Source: Ruminiclostridium sp. (GTDB taxonomy: Bacteria; Bacillota_A; Clostridia; Oscillospirales; Oscillospiraceae). From it: a DNA stretch of 9,178 bases. Positions 1-5,967 of this stretch are shown here, one piece after another. The position numbers and the translations under genes are program-made. How positions within the stretch are numbered: the first letter of the stretch is position 1; every line of letters starts with the position of its first letter. Below the pieces are notes generated by a model. That model had not been told where the DNA came from. It did no database searches and worked only from the letters and a program-made list of their open reading frames with translations. The DNA is taken from assembly GCA_017521345.1 (NCBI GenBank), contig JAFXCU010000156.1, forward strand, positions 1-9,178, given 5' to 3'.

Positions 1-203
1 AGGCATCCGCCATCATCGACGCCCGGAAGATGATCGTGGAAGGCGCCGTAGGCACCGTGGAAATGGCCCTGGCCCGCCTCAGCGAGGGCGGCATGGTGGA
101 GCTGGACGAGGAGCGCAAGGCCGCCATGGTCTCCAACCTGCTGGTGGTCCTCTGCGGCACCCACGATGCCCAGCCCATCGTCAACACCGGCACCCTGTAT
201 TAA
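1..203 (+). CDS. SPFH/band-7 domain protein, C-terminal fragment
   Basis: The reading frame is open from the window edge (first full codon at position 3) to TAA at 201-203, so only the last 66 residues of a longer protein are seen. They begin [14 protein letters not shown] and run through an amphipathic helix with [14 protein letters not shown] to [19 protein letters not shown]. This kind of tail (alanine-rich helix, then a SNLLVVLCG motif and a short polar end) is what I recall from clostridial SPFH (stomatin/prohibitin/flotillin/HflK) proteins, which form membrane-associated scaffolds. The SPFH domain itself lies outside the window, so the family call is from memory of the tail and the neighbourhood. 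The next gene starts 9 nt after the stop, which suggests one transcript with the ribbon-helix-helix gene. Confidence 0.6.
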   Translation, partial: ASAIIDARKMIVEGAVGTVEMALARLSEGGMVELDEERKAAMVSNLLVVLCGTHDAQPIVNTGTLY

Positions 204-212
204 CCTGATGCC

Positions 213-428
213 ATGGCAGAGAAGAAAGACACGAAGAAACAGGTCCCCCTCCGGCTGTCCCCCAAGCTCTACGCCGCCATTGCGGCCTGGGCGGAGGACG
301 ATTTCCGCTCGGTGAACGGCCAGATCGAGTACCTTCTCACCGAATGCGTCCGCCAGAGGAAGAAGACCGGCAAGTACGTCCCGGAGGATGACGTGTTAGA
401 CGCACACCTGGACTTAGAATTTGACTGA
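213..428 (+). CDS. Small ribbon-helix-helix (Arc/MetJ-type) protein
   Basis: This is a 71-residue protein with the classic ribbon-helix-helix layout. A basic N-terminus (MAEKKDTKK) is followed by a beta strand at about residues 10-16 (QVPLRLS), helix A at about 17-29 ([13 protein letters not shown]) and helix B at about 33-50 ([18 protein letters not shown]). A short acidic tail ends in HLDLEFD. Such proteins bind DNA as dimers through the strand. There is no clear Shine-Dalgarno sequence; the ATG lies 9 nt after the stop of the upstream gene, so translation is probably coupled. An overlapping ATG at 208 is in another frame. No toxin gene follows, so an antitoxin role is not supported. Clostridial SPFH genes often have a small RHH gene next to them (recollection, not checked). 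The target is unknown. Confidence 0.75.
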   Translation: MAEKKDTKKQVPLRLSPKLYAAIAAWAEDDFRSVNGQIEYLLTECVRQRKKTGKYVPEDDVLDAHLDLEFD

Positions 429-443
429 CAAGGAGGGCACACT

Positions 444-755
444 ATGCTGATCGTAAACACCGACTACATCACCGGCAAAGAGCTGGAAATGCTGGGCCTG
501 GTGAAAGGCTCCACCATCCAGACCAAGAACATCGGCCGGGATATCACCCAGGGCCTGAAGACCATCGTGGGCGGCGAGCTGGGTGCCTACACCCAAATGA
601 TGAACGAGGCCCGTCAGCTGGCCACCGAGCGCATGGAGAAGGAAGCCCAGTTCCTGGGGGCCGACGCCGTGGTGAACGTCCGCTTCGCCACCTCCGCCGT
701 CATGCAGGGCGCCGCCGAGGTCATGGCCTACGGCACCGCTGTGAAGTTCAAGTAA
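444..755 (+). CDS. YbjQ/UPF0145 (DUF74) family protein
   Basis: The 103-residue product matches the YbjQ/UPF0145 family over its whole length, which is the usual size (about 100-110 aa). Recognisable parts are the N-terminal strand ending in the GKEL segment, the central VVGGELGAYTQMMNEAR helix region, the GADAVVNVRF segment near residues 72-81, and a final strand (EVMAYGTAVKF). Family members are small cytosolic proteins that form pentamers and are often annotated as heavy-metal-binding by structural analogy; a biochemical role is not established. A strong AAGGAGG at 430-436 lies 7 nt before the ATG, and the gap from the RHH gene is 15 nt, so these genes are likely co-transcribed. Confidence 0.88.
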   Translation: MLIVNTDYITGKELEMLGLVKGSTIQTKNIGRDITQGLKTIVGGELGAYTQMMNEARQLATERMEKEAQFLGADAVVNVRFATSAVMQGAAEVMAYGTAVKFK

Positions 756-758
756 GCC

Positions 759-787
759 TTGCGGGAATCCCACTCTCATGGTAAAAT
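759..787 (+). promoter_or_regulatory. Candidate sigma-A promoter for the deaminase gene
   Basis: A weak -35 (TTGCGG, 759-764) is separated by 17 nt from a good -10 (TAAAAT, 782-787). The -10 carries an upstream TG (779-780), giving an extended -10. It lies in the 87-nt gap between the YbjQ gene and the deaminase and would give a leader of about 50 nt. Only half of the -35 matches consensus. Confidence 0.4.
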
Positions 788-842
788 GGTATGAACTCAA
801 ATTTTCGCCAAATGGCTTAGAAAGATAGAGGTGTCTTCCACC

Positions 843-1274
843 ATGAGAACCAGAGAAAGCAAGAAAGCCCGTTACCTGCGCATTGCAGGGGAAGTGGCCC
901 GAGGCTCCACCTGCCTTCGCCGTCAGTATGGCGCCATCATCGTCCGGGAGGACGAGATCATCGCCACCGGCTACAACGGCGCCCCCCGGGGTGACGCCAA
1001 CTGCTGCGACGTGGGCACCTGCTGGCGCATCCAGAACAACATCCCCCACGGGGAGCGGTACGAGATGTGCGTGGCCGTCCACGCCGAGATGAATGCCATC
1101 ATCAGCGCCGCCCGGCGGGATATGATCGGCAGCTCCCTCTACCTGGTGGGCTTTGACGGCGACAAGCCCATCAAGGCCGAGCCCTGCGCCATCTGCGCCA
1201 AGCTCATCAAGAACGCCGGCATCAAGGAGGTCATCACCTACGAAGACCTGGCCCCCATCGAAGCAACGGAATAA
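843..1274 (+). CDS. comEB: Deoxycytidylate (dCMP) deaminase family protein, ComEB-like
   Basis: This is a zinc-dependent cytidine/deoxycytidylate deaminase-fold protein. dCMP deaminase turns dCMP into dUMP, feeding thymidylate synthesis in the cytosol. Counted from ATG 843 (143 aa), the catalytic HAE motif is at 80-82 (VAVHAEMNAI), with His80 as zinc ligand and Glu82 as proton shuttle. The PCAIC motif supplies Cys115 and Cys118. Upstream are the substrate-loop GYNGAPRG and the CCDVGTC stretch seen in dCMP-deaminase-like members. An in-frame GTG at 831 would add four residues, but AGAGGTG (827-833) lies 9 nt before ATG 843 and overlaps the GTG, so ATG 843 is the better start. B. subtilis ComEB sits in the late competence operon; no comEA or comEC is adjacent here. 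Deamination of another cytosine-containing substrate is possible. Confidence 0.87.
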   Translation: MRTRESKKARYLRIAGEVARGSTCLRRQYGAIIVREDEIIATGYNGAPRGDANCCDVGTCWRIQNNIPHGERYEMCVAVHAEMNAIISAARRDMIGSSLYLVGFDGDKPIKAEPCAICAKLIKNAGIKEVITYEDLAPIEATE

Positions 1275-1282
1275 TTGCGCCC

Positions 1283-1314
1283 AAACGCTCCCCTTTAAAA
1301 AGGGGAGCGTTTTT
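1283..1314 (+). terminator. Rho-independent terminator after the deaminase gene
   Basis: A GC-rich perfect stem (core AACGCTCCCC paired with GGGGAGCGTT) with an A/T-rich loop is followed by a run of T (1310-1314). It lies 9 nt after the deaminase stop and only 21 nt before the start codon of the acetyltransferase. Confidence 0.9.
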
Positions 1315-1335
1315 CTAAACAAAGGAGGTTTCCCT

Positions 1336-1893
1336 ATGACCATCACCCTGGCCACCATGGCCGATTACGAGGGCATCCTGGCCCTGCACAAGACCTACCA
1401 CACCGACTCCATCTCCCCCGAGGACCGGCCCGACGGCTTCGTCACCACCAACTTCACCCCCCAGCAGCTGGAGGACCTGATCGTGAAGGAGCAGGGCGTC
1501 ACCGTGGCCAAGGACGACAGCGGCAAGATCGTTGCCTACGCCACCGCCGCCTCCTGGGACTACTGGTCCCAATGGCCCCTCTTCGTGTACATGATCGACC
1601 ACCTTCATGAGTACCAGCTGGACGGGGTCACCCTCACCAAGGAGAACTCCTACCAGTACGGCCCCGCCTGTGTCCACAAGGACTACCGGGGCACCGGTCT
1701 CTTCGCCCAGGTCTTCCGGGCTTCCCTGGCCTCCATGGCCCACCGGTACCCCATCATGGCCACCTTCGTCAACCAGGTGAATCCCCGGTCCTACGCCGCC
1801 CACACCCGGAAGGTGGGCATGACCACCGCCGGGACCTTCCCCTTCAACAACAACCAGTACTACTGCCTGGTCTGCCCCACGGCAGCCGAGTAA
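1336..1893 (+). CDS. GNAT family N-acetyltransferase
   Basis: This 185-residue protein is a GNAT-fold acetyltransferase, which moves an acetyl group from acetyl-CoA to an amine. Motif A, the acetyl-CoA pyrophosphate loop, is at about 111-123 (ACVHKDYRGTGLF, matching the Q/RxxGxG/A pattern). Motif B follows with NPRSYAAHTRKVGM at about 149-162, the usual N...SxxxxxKxGM segment. The N-terminus starts with a typical strand-helix (ITLATMADYEGILALH). The frame is open further upstream, to 1153, but AAAGGAGGT at 1321-1329 sits 6 nt before ATG 1336, and the upstream part overlaps the deaminase and terminator. Its TAA is part of the ribosome binding site of the next gene, so the pair is translationally coupled. 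The substrate is unknown; pairing with a diaminopropionate-degrading enzyme hints at a small amino-acid amine. Confidence 0.88.
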   Translation: MTITLATMADYEGILALHKTYHTDSISPEDRPDGFVTTNFTPQQLEDLIVKEQGVTVAKDDSGKIVAYATAASWDYWSQWPLFVYMIDHLHEYQLDGVTLTKENSYQYGPACVHKDYRGTGLFAQVFRASLASMAHRYPIMATFVNQVNPRSYAAHTRKVGMTTAGTFPFNNNQYYCLVCPTAAE

Positions 1894-1903
1894 GGAGGTT
1901 CCC

Positions 1904-3085
1904 ATGCCCCAATTCCAGTACCATCTGAACTTCCACCATCAGCCGGACCAAAAGGCCCTGGCCCTGACCTCTCCCGAGGCCACTCAGGCCGCCCATTCCT
2001 TCCACACCGGCCTCCCCGGCTATGCCCCCACCCCTCTGGTCAGCCTGGAGGCCCAGGCCAACCGCCTGGGAGTGGACAAGCTGTGGGTGAAGGACGAGTC
2101 CCACCGGTTCGGCCTCAACGCCTTCAAGGGCCTGGGAGGCAGCTATGCCATCGCCGAATACCTCTGCGGTCGGCTGGGTATCCCCGTGGACGAGAAGGCC
2201 TTTGCCCTCCTGACCGCTCCTGAGACCCGGGAGAAGCTGGGAGAGATCACCTTTGTCACCGCCACCGACGGCAACCACGGCCGGGGCGTGGCCTGGGCCG
2301 CCCGGGTCTTCGGCCACCGGTCGGTGGTGTACATGCCCAAGGGCAGCGCTCTGGAGCGGCTGGAAAATATCCGGGCCCAGGGGGCTGAGGCCGAGATCAC
2401 CGATCTGAACTACGATGACGCCGTCCGTCTAGCCAGTAAGATGGCAGAGGAGCGGGGCTGGGTCCTGATCCAGGACACCGCCTGGGATGGCTACGAGGAT
2501 GTCCCCACCCGCATCATGCAGGGCTACACCACCCTGGCCTGGGAGATCGCCCAGACCCTGGACCAGCCCCCCACCCATCTCTTCCTCCAGGCGGGGGTTG
2601 GCAGTGTAGCCGGTGCCGTGTCCGGCTATTTCGCCGCCCTCTACGGGGACCAGCGCCCGGTCACCGTCATCTGTGAGCCCGATCAGGCCGACTGCCTTTA
2701 CCGCACCGCAAAAGCCGACGACGGCCAGCTCCACTTTGTCACCGGGGATATGAACTCCATGATGGCCGGTCTCTGCTGCGGGGAACCCTGCACGGTGAGC
2801 TGGGACATTTTACAGGGCGTGGCCGACTGCTTCGTCTCCTGCGCCGACCACTACGCCGCCCGGGGGATGATCCTCCTGGGCAAGCCCCTGGATGGGGACG
2901 CCAGAGTGGTCTCCGGGGAGTCCGGGGCGGTCACCGCCGGGGTCCTGGAGGGTCTCATGACCGAGGACCGTCTGGCCGGCCTCCGGGAGAAGCTGGGGCT
3001 GAATCAGGACTCCCGGGTCCTTCTGATCTCCACTGAGGGGGATACAGATCGGGAGAATTACCAGAGAATTTTGAATAATTTCTAA
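1904..3085 (+). CDS. dpaL: 2,3-diaminopropionate ammonia-lyase (PLP enzyme)
   Basis: This is a fold-type II pyridoxal-phosphate enzyme that converts 2,3-diaminopropionate to pyruvate and two ammonia. At 393 aa it is close to E. coli YgeX/DpaL (398 aa). The PLP-binding lysine is Lys75 in LNAFKGLGGSYA, preceded by WVKDESHRFG. The substrate loop TATDGNHGRGVAWAAR is at about residues 119-134, and a glycine-rich phosphate-binding loop, QAGVGSVAGAVSGY, follows at about 229-242. The C-terminal part contains the SGESGAVTAG segment typical of the threonine-dehydratase-like fold. An AAGGAGG sequence overlapping the GNAT stop lies 5 nt before the ATG. In E. coli the gene sits in a purine/carbamoyl catabolic cluster, which is absent here; only the GNAT gene accompanies it. 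The likely role is catabolism of diaminopropionate for carbon and nitrogen. Confidence 0.92.
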   Translation: MPQFQYHLNFHHQPDQKALALTSPEATQAAHSFHTGLPGYAPTPLVSLEAQANRLGVDKLWVKDESHRFGLNAFKGLGGSYAIAEYLCGRLGIPVDEKAFALLTAPETREKLGEITFVTATDGNHGRGVAWAARVFGHRSVVYMPKGSALERLENIRAQGAEAEITDLNYDDAVRLASKMAEERGWVLIQDTAWDGYEDVPTRIMQGYTTLAWEIAQTLDQPPTHLFLQAGVGSVAGAVSGYFAALYGDQRPVTVICEPDQADCLYRTAKADDGQLHFVTGDMNSMMAGLCCGEPCTVSWDILQGVADCFVSCADHYAARGMILLGKPLDGDARVVSGESGAVTAGVLEGLMTEDRLAGLREKLGLNQDSRVLLISTEGDTDRENYQRILNNF

Positions 3086-3110
3086 ACATACGATATTCCA
3101 AATCGACAAG

Positions 3111-3245
3111 CTACAATCCCTCCGTCTCGCCTAACGGCGAGCCACCTCCCTGTGCACACGGGAGGCTTTTAGGTTCGCAATACCCTCAAAAAAAGGCCCC
3201 CTTGTGTAAAGGGGGCTGTCACCGAAGGTGACTGGGGGATTGTAG
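3111..3245. repeat. Palindromic repeat R1: modules A and B joined by their tails
   Basis: A 135-bp non-coding element bounded by a perfect 10-bp inverted repeat, CTACAATCCC (3111-3120) and GGGATTGTAG (3236-3245). Module A (3117-3169) holds a hairpin CTCGCC/GGCGAG and a second one CCTCCC/GGGAGG followed by TTTT. Module B (3187-3241) read on the minus strand holds GTCACC/GGTGAC and GCCCCCTT/AAGGGGGC followed by seven T. Both modules recur at 7084-7193 in the opposite relative arrangement. The module A hairpin with its TTTT may help end dpaL transcription, and module B resembles a terminator on the minus strand. Confidence 0.8.
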
Positions 3246-3259
3246 CGTTAACCCACAAA

Positions 3260-3297
3260 AATATCCCCAAGGTGTGGAAAACCTTGGGGATGCTTTT
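3260..3297. terminator. Bidirectional terminator between dpaL and the DUF554 gene
   Basis: A perfect 11-bp stem, ATCCCCAAGGT (3263-3273) with ACCTTGGGGAT (3281-3291), has a 7-nt loop. It is followed by GCTTTTTG on the plus strand and by ATATTTTTG on the minus strand. It sits between convergent genes, immediately before the DUF554 stop codon, so it can serve both. Confidence 0.85.
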
Positions 3298-3300
3298 TGC

Positions 3301-3978
3301 TCAAAACAAAGAAAGAACCGCGCAGAAGAGGATGGGCACCGCCAGGGCCGGCAGCATATTCATGGTCTTGCAGTCCTTGATGTTCAGGATGGAGAGGCCC
3401 GAGCAGGCGATCAGGAACCCGCCCACGATGGACAGCTCGGTCATCATGTCCGGGGTCATGAAGGGCCCCAGAAGGGTGGCCAGCAGATAGATGCTCCCCT
3501 GCCAGCAGAAGAGGACGATGGCCGTCAGGGCGATGCCGATGCCATAGGTAGAGGCCAGCACCATGGAGGTCACAAAGTCCAGGGTGGCGTTGGTGAACAG
3601 GTAGGTGTTGTCCCCGTACAGGGCGCTCTGGATGGGGCCCAGGATGGACAGGGTACCAATACAGAACAGGAGGATGCCCGTGGACAGTCCCTTACTCAGC
3701 TCCCCCTTGGAAAACCGGTCGGCCACCCGCTGGAAGCGGTTCTCCAGGTCCCAGGTGGTGCCCAGGAGGCCACCCAGGGCCAGGCTCACGATGAAGAGCA
3801 CCGGGAAGTTGCTGTTGGGCATATTCTGGACGACCGCATTGATGCCCAGGCCGCAGGCCGCCAGGCCCATGGCGTTGAAAAGGACGGTCTGGTGCTTCTC
3901 CTGCAGACCCTTCTTAAAAACACTGCCGATGACACTGCCGGCAAGGATGGTGGTGGTGTTGACGATGGTACCCAGCAT
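3301..3978 (-). CDS. DUF554 family multi-pass membrane protein (YdfK-like)
   Basis: The 225-residue product is hydrophobic throughout and matches the DUF554 family in length and in its start, MLGTIVNTTTILAGSVIGS, a first membrane segment rich in small residues. Other family-like parts are KGLQEKHQTVLFNAMGLAACGLG, the glycine-rich SLALGGLLGTTWDLE near residues 65-79, and SKGLSTGILLFCIGTLSILGPIQ. I count about six to seven membrane segments, at roughly 5-20, 36-50, 58-75, 98-118, 128-160, 182-200 and 205-225. The function is unknown; the family is annotated as possible transporters. A promoter candidate lies 41-69 nt upstream. The ribosome binding site is weak and purine-rich (GAGAAAAGAACC before ATG). 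It is convergent with dpaL and 198 nt downstream of spoVAC. Confidence 0.88.
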   Translation of the reverse strand: MLGTIVNTTTILAGSVIGSVFKKGLQEKHQTVLFNAMGLAACGLGINAVVQNMPNSNFPVLFIVSLALGGLLGTTWDLENRFQRVADRFSKGELSKGLSTGILLFCIGTLSILGPIQSALYGDNTYLFTNATLDFVTSMVLASTYGIGIALTAIVLFCWQGSIYLLATLLGPFMTPDMMTELSIVGGFLIACSGLSILNIKDCKTMNMLPALAVPILFCAVLSLF

Positions 3979-4018
3979 GGTTCTTTTCTCATCTCTTTCT
4001 TATGGGTTTATGAATCAC

Positions 4019-4047
4019 ATCTTATTCCAAATCCCTGCCGCCGTCAA
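4019..4047 (-). promoter_or_regulatory. Sigma-A promoter candidate for the DUF554 gene
   Basis: Reading the minus strand, TTGACG (4042-4047) is followed after exactly 17 nt by TAAGAT (4019-4024). The -35 matches five of six consensus positions and the -10 four of six. Transcription would begin near 4012, leaving a leader of about 34 nt. This separates DUF554 transcription from spoVAC despite the shared direction. Confidence 0.55.
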
Positions 4048-4074
4048 GGAATAATTCCGATGTCGTCCCTGCGC

Positions 4075-4149
4075 CATGTAGGGAACAGCCTTGGCTGTTC
4101 CGCCCGTCTGCGCACCCACGCCGGAACGGTCAAGACCGTTCCCTACATG
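4075..4149. repeat. TGTAGGG-type palindromic repeat, copy 1
   Basis: A 75-bp element with perfect 12-bp terminal inverted repeats, CATGTAGGGAAC (4075-4086) and GTTCCCTACATG (4138-4149). Each end also forms its own local perfect hairpin: GGAACAGCC-TT-GGCTGTTCC (4082-4101) and GGAACGGTC-AA-GACCGTTCC (4123-4142). The connecting stretch is CGCCCGTCTGCGCACCCACGCC-like. It can fold either as one long hairpin by the ends or as two side-by-side hairpins. It has no coding capacity and lies between spoVAC and the DUF554 promoter. A relative with different hairpin words lies at 5968-6036. Confidence 0.85.
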
Positions 4150-4176
4150 AAATGCCGCCAGCATGCGGGGCAAATA

Positions 4177-4629
4177 TCAGAACTGCTGGATCACCCACAG
4201 AATGACCCCATACACCACGCTGGCCGAGATGCCGTAGACCAGCACCGGCCCGGCCACAGTGAAGAGCTTCACCGCCGTGCCGGTGACCAGGCCCTCCTGC
4301 TTGAATTCCACCGCCGGGGCCGCCATGGCATTGGCAAAGCCCGTGATGGGCACCAGGGTCCCCGCCCCGGCGTGCTTGGCGATCCGGTCAAAGACCCCGA
4401 TGCCCGTGAGCAGGGCGGTGACAAGGATGAGGGTCACGGACACCGCCGTCCCGGCGGCCTCCGCCCCCAGCCCCCGGCTCTTGTAAACATCCAGAAGGGC
4501 CTGACCCATCACACAGATGAGGCCCCCCACGCAGAAGGCCCACGCCATGTTTTTCCCCAGGGGCGAGGGCTTGGCCTTTCCCTTCACATAGGCGTTGTAC
4601 TCGGCATTGCTCATCTGATTTAAGTCCAT
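4177..4629 (-). CDS. spoVAC: Stage V sporulation protein AC (SpoVAC)
   Basis: The 150-residue product matches SpoVAC in length and pattern. A polar N-terminus (MSNAEYNAYVKGKAKPSPLGKN, residues 6-27) leads into the membrane segment AWAFCVGGLICVMGQALLD, followed by a segment near 60-80 (TAVSVTLILVTALLTGIGVFD). Next comes the diagnostic ITGFANAMAAPAVEFK near 95-110, and last membrane segments near 113-148. SpoVAC is a forespore inner-membrane protein of the SpoVA channel, which moves dipicolinic acid into the spore and out on germination. An ideal GGAGGTGAT lies just before the ATG. SpoVAC genes are normally followed by spoVAD and spoVAEB, but here the next gene on the strand is DUF554, so this is a solo copy. 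It is divergent from rpsF. Confidence 0.93.
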   Translation of the reverse strand: MDLNQMSNAEYNAYVKGKAKPSPLGKNMAWAFCVGGLICVMGQALLDVYKSRGLGAEAAGTAVSVTLILVTALLTGIGVFDRIAKHAGAGTLVPITGFANAMAAPAVEFKQEGLVTGTAVKLFTVAGPVLVYGISASVVYGVILWVIQQF

Positions 4630-4691
4630 TTATATCACCTCCCCGGCAGTTTTCCCCCGGAGTTTGGCAAATATGCCACAGGAGAAACATC

Positions 4692-4719
4692 TTGACAAAT
4701 CGTTGAATTTCGGTATAAT
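4692..4719 (+). promoter_or_regulatory. Sigma-A promoter of the rpsF-ssb-rpsR operon
   Basis: A perfect TTGACA (4692-4697) and a perfect TATAAT (4714-4719) are separated by 16 nt. Transcription should start near 4726, giving a leader of about 75 nt before rpsF. The match is as expected for a strongly expressed ribosomal-protein operon. Confidence 0.9.
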
Positions 4720-4725
4720 AATAGG

Positions 4726-4802
4726 GTCTGTGTCTGAACAGACGATATCCTTTCCGGCAGCGGAGACTGCCGGACAAATGTCCATAAGGAGGTGCAACGA
4801 AC
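4726..4802 (+). promoter_or_regulatory. Structured rpsF leader, possible S6:S18 autoregulatory site
   Basis: The leader contains a perfect 8-bp hairpin TCCGGCAG/CTGCCGGA (4753-4760 and 4767-4774). A second palindrome, GGAC-AAAT-GTCC (4772-4783), shares GGA with the first stem, so the two cannot form together. GAC-G-AT (4741-4746) can also pair with ATGTC (4778-4782), enclosing the main hairpin. The ribosome binding site AAGGAGGTG (4786-4794) follows at once. Many bacterial rpsF mRNAs carry an S6:S18-binding element in the leader; the position and operon content fit, but I have not matched the consensus motif base by base. Confidence 0.4.
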
Positions 4803-5099
4803 ATGGCAAAGGTTAACGCAAACTACGAAGTGGTCTATATCCTGGATCCCGCAATGGGCGAAGAGGCAATTGCCGCTATGATCGAGAAGTTCAAGACTCT
4901 GGTTGAGACTCAGGGTACCGTGAGCGAAGTCGATGAGTGGGGCAAGCGTCGTCTGGCATACCCCATCAATGACCTGAACGAGGGTCATTACGTCCTGATG
5001 ACCTTCACCGCAGAGCCCAGCCTGCCCGCAGAGCTGGACCGCGTGCTGAAGATCACCGAAGGCGTCATGCGCTCCATGATCATCTGCAAGGACGAATAA
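4803..5099 (+). CDS. rpsF: 30S ribosomal protein bS6
   Basis: This 98-residue protein is ribosomal protein bS6, which binds the central domain of 16S rRNA together with bS18. The typical start YEVVYILDPAMGEEAI, the WGKRRLAYPINDLNEGHYVL core (about residues 41-60) and the end region LDRVLKITEGVMRSMI are all present. It starts 8 nt after a perfect AAGGAGGTG. It is the first gene of the rpsF-ssb-rpsR operon, a standard Firmicutes arrangement that places the single-strand DNA-binding protein between two ribosomal-protein genes that partner in the ribosome. Its stop codon overlaps the ssb ribosome binding site (TAAGGAG). Confidence 0.97.
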   Translation: MAKVNANYEVVYILDPAMGEEAIAAMIEKFKTLVETQGTVSEVDEWGKRRLAYPINDLNEGHYVLMTFTAEPSLPAELDRVLKITEGVMRSMIICKDE

Positions 5100-5114
5100 G
5101 GAGACTCTTGCTTT

Positions 5115-5621
5115 ATGCTGAACAAGGTCTTCCTGCAGGGCCGCCTGGTGGCTGACCCTGAACTGCGCCACACCACCAACGGCGTGGCCATGGCTTCCTT
5201 CCGTCTGGCTGTGGACCGGGACTTCAAGGACCGGGAAACCGGCGAACGGAAAGCCGACTTCATCAACGTCGTGGCATGGCGCCAGACCGCGGAGTTCGTC
5301 TCCCGGTTCCTCACCAAGGGCCGCATGGCCATTGTGGAGGGTAAGCTCCAGACCCGCGACTACACCGACCGTGACGGCAACCGTCGTTTCGTCACTGAGG
5401 TTGTTGCCGACAATGTCTATTTTGGCGATTCCCGCAGAGACGGTGACAACGGCGGCTACGCACCCGCTCCCACCGGCGGCAGAGGCTACGGCGCTCCCGC
5501 AGGCGGCGGTTACGGTGCTCCCGGCGGTAACTACCCCTCGTCCGGCGGCGGCTATTCCGCTGCTCCCGCTGTCGATCAGTTCGCAGACCTGACGGACGAC
5601 GACGGCGAACTGCCTTTCTAA
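5115..5621 (+). CDS. ssb: Single-stranded DNA-binding protein
   Basis: A 168-residue SSB that coats single-stranded DNA during replication, repair and recombination. The OB-fold occupies about residues 1-105: [18 protein letters not shown], the [13 protein letters not shown] strand with Trp55, and [18 protein letters not shown] flexible linker rich in Gly, Tyr, Pro and Ala follows (about 109-150, with repeated GYGAP units). The acidic tip, [11 protein letters not shown], is the site used by partner proteins; the common form is DDDIPF, and here a Gly-Glu pair precedes Leu-Pro-Phe. AAGGAG at 5098-5103, overlapping the rpsF stop, lies 11 nt before the start. The position between rpsF and rpsR is canonical. 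Confidence 0.97.
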   Translation: MLNKVFLQGRLVADPELRHTTNGVAMASFRLAVDRDFKDRETGERKADFINVVAWRQTAEFVSRFLTKGRMAIVEGKLQTRDYTDRDGNRRFVTEVVADNVYFGDSRRDGDNGGYAPAPTGGRGYGAPAGGGYGAPGGNYPSSGGGYSAAPAVDQFADLTDDDGELPF

Positions 5622-5655
5622 TAGGCCACTATCATCATCAAGGAGGTTTGCTACT

Positions 5656-5898
5656 ATGGCTATGGATAGAGAACGTCCTCGCGGCAACCGTAAGCGCCGC
5701 AAGGTTTGTACTTTCTGCGTCGATAAGGTCGAGCACATCGACTACAAGGATTCTGCTAAGCTGCGCCGCTTCGTTTCTGAGCGCTCCAAGATCCTGCCCC
5801 GCAGAACCACCGGTACCTGCGCTATGCATCAGCGCCAGCTGACCGAGGCAATCAAGCGCGCTCGTCAGATCGCTCTGCTGCCCTACGTGACCGACTAA
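5656..5898 (+). CDS. rpsR: 30S ribosomal protein bS18, zinc-binding type
   Basis: An 80-residue bS18 that pairs with bS6 on the 30S platform. The basic N-terminus ([18 protein letters not shown]) leads to the core with [23 protein letters not shown] and ends [11 protein letters not shown]. Cys18 and Cys21 (VCTFC) together with Cys55 and His58 (TCAMH) form a CxxC...CxxH set, the zinc-binding form; many bacteria carry a cysteine-poor form instead. AAGGAGG (5640-5646) lies 9 nt before ATG 5656; a second in-frame ATG at 5662 is less well placed. It is the last gene of the operon and is followed by a strong terminator. Confidence 0.97.
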   Translation: MAMDRERPRGNRKRRKVCTFCVDKVEHIDYKDSAKLRRFVSERSKILPRRTTGTCAMHQRQLTEAIKRARQIALLPYVTD

Positions 5899-5913
5899 TT
5901 TCGGAAACGACAC

Positions 5914-5950
5914 AAACGAGCTGCAAACCCATGTTTGCAGCTCGTTTTTT
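5914..5950 (+). terminator. Rho-independent terminator of the rpsF-ssb-rpsR operon
   Basis: A perfect 15-bp stem, AAACGAGCTGCAAAC (5914-5928) with GTTTGCAGCTCGTTT (5933-5947), has a 4-nt loop and a T run through 5950. It lies 15 nt after the rpsR stop. Confidence 0.95.
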
Positions 5951-5967
5951 CATAGTTATTCCAGCCT

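Noticed and set aside
213..428. RHH protein as an antitoxin of a toxin-antitoxin pair
   Set aside because: No small toxin-like gene is adjacent; the next gene is a YbjQ-family protein and the previous one a probable membrane scaffold.
414..1358. Minus-strand open frame of 314 codons
   Set aside because: Antisense to the YbjQ and deaminase genes and runs through a terminator; shadow frame.
3274..4623. Plus-strand open frame of 449 codons
   Set aside because: It lies antisense to the DUF554 and spoVAC genes and crosses the repeat between them; its product is rich in Gly, His, Gln and Asp with no fold-like pattern. It is a shadow caused by high GC.
4644..4680. Possible sigma-F/sigma-G-type promoter for spoVAC (GCATA, 15 nt, GGGAAAACTG on the minus strand)
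   Set aside because: The words fit loosely, but the predicted start would fall inside or just before the ribosome binding site, and no good sigma-G -10 (CATnnTA) is found. Too weak to list as a feature.
4635..5738. Minus-strand open frame of 367 codons
   Set aside because: Antisense to rpsF, ssb and the start of rpsR, and covers their promoter; shadow frame.
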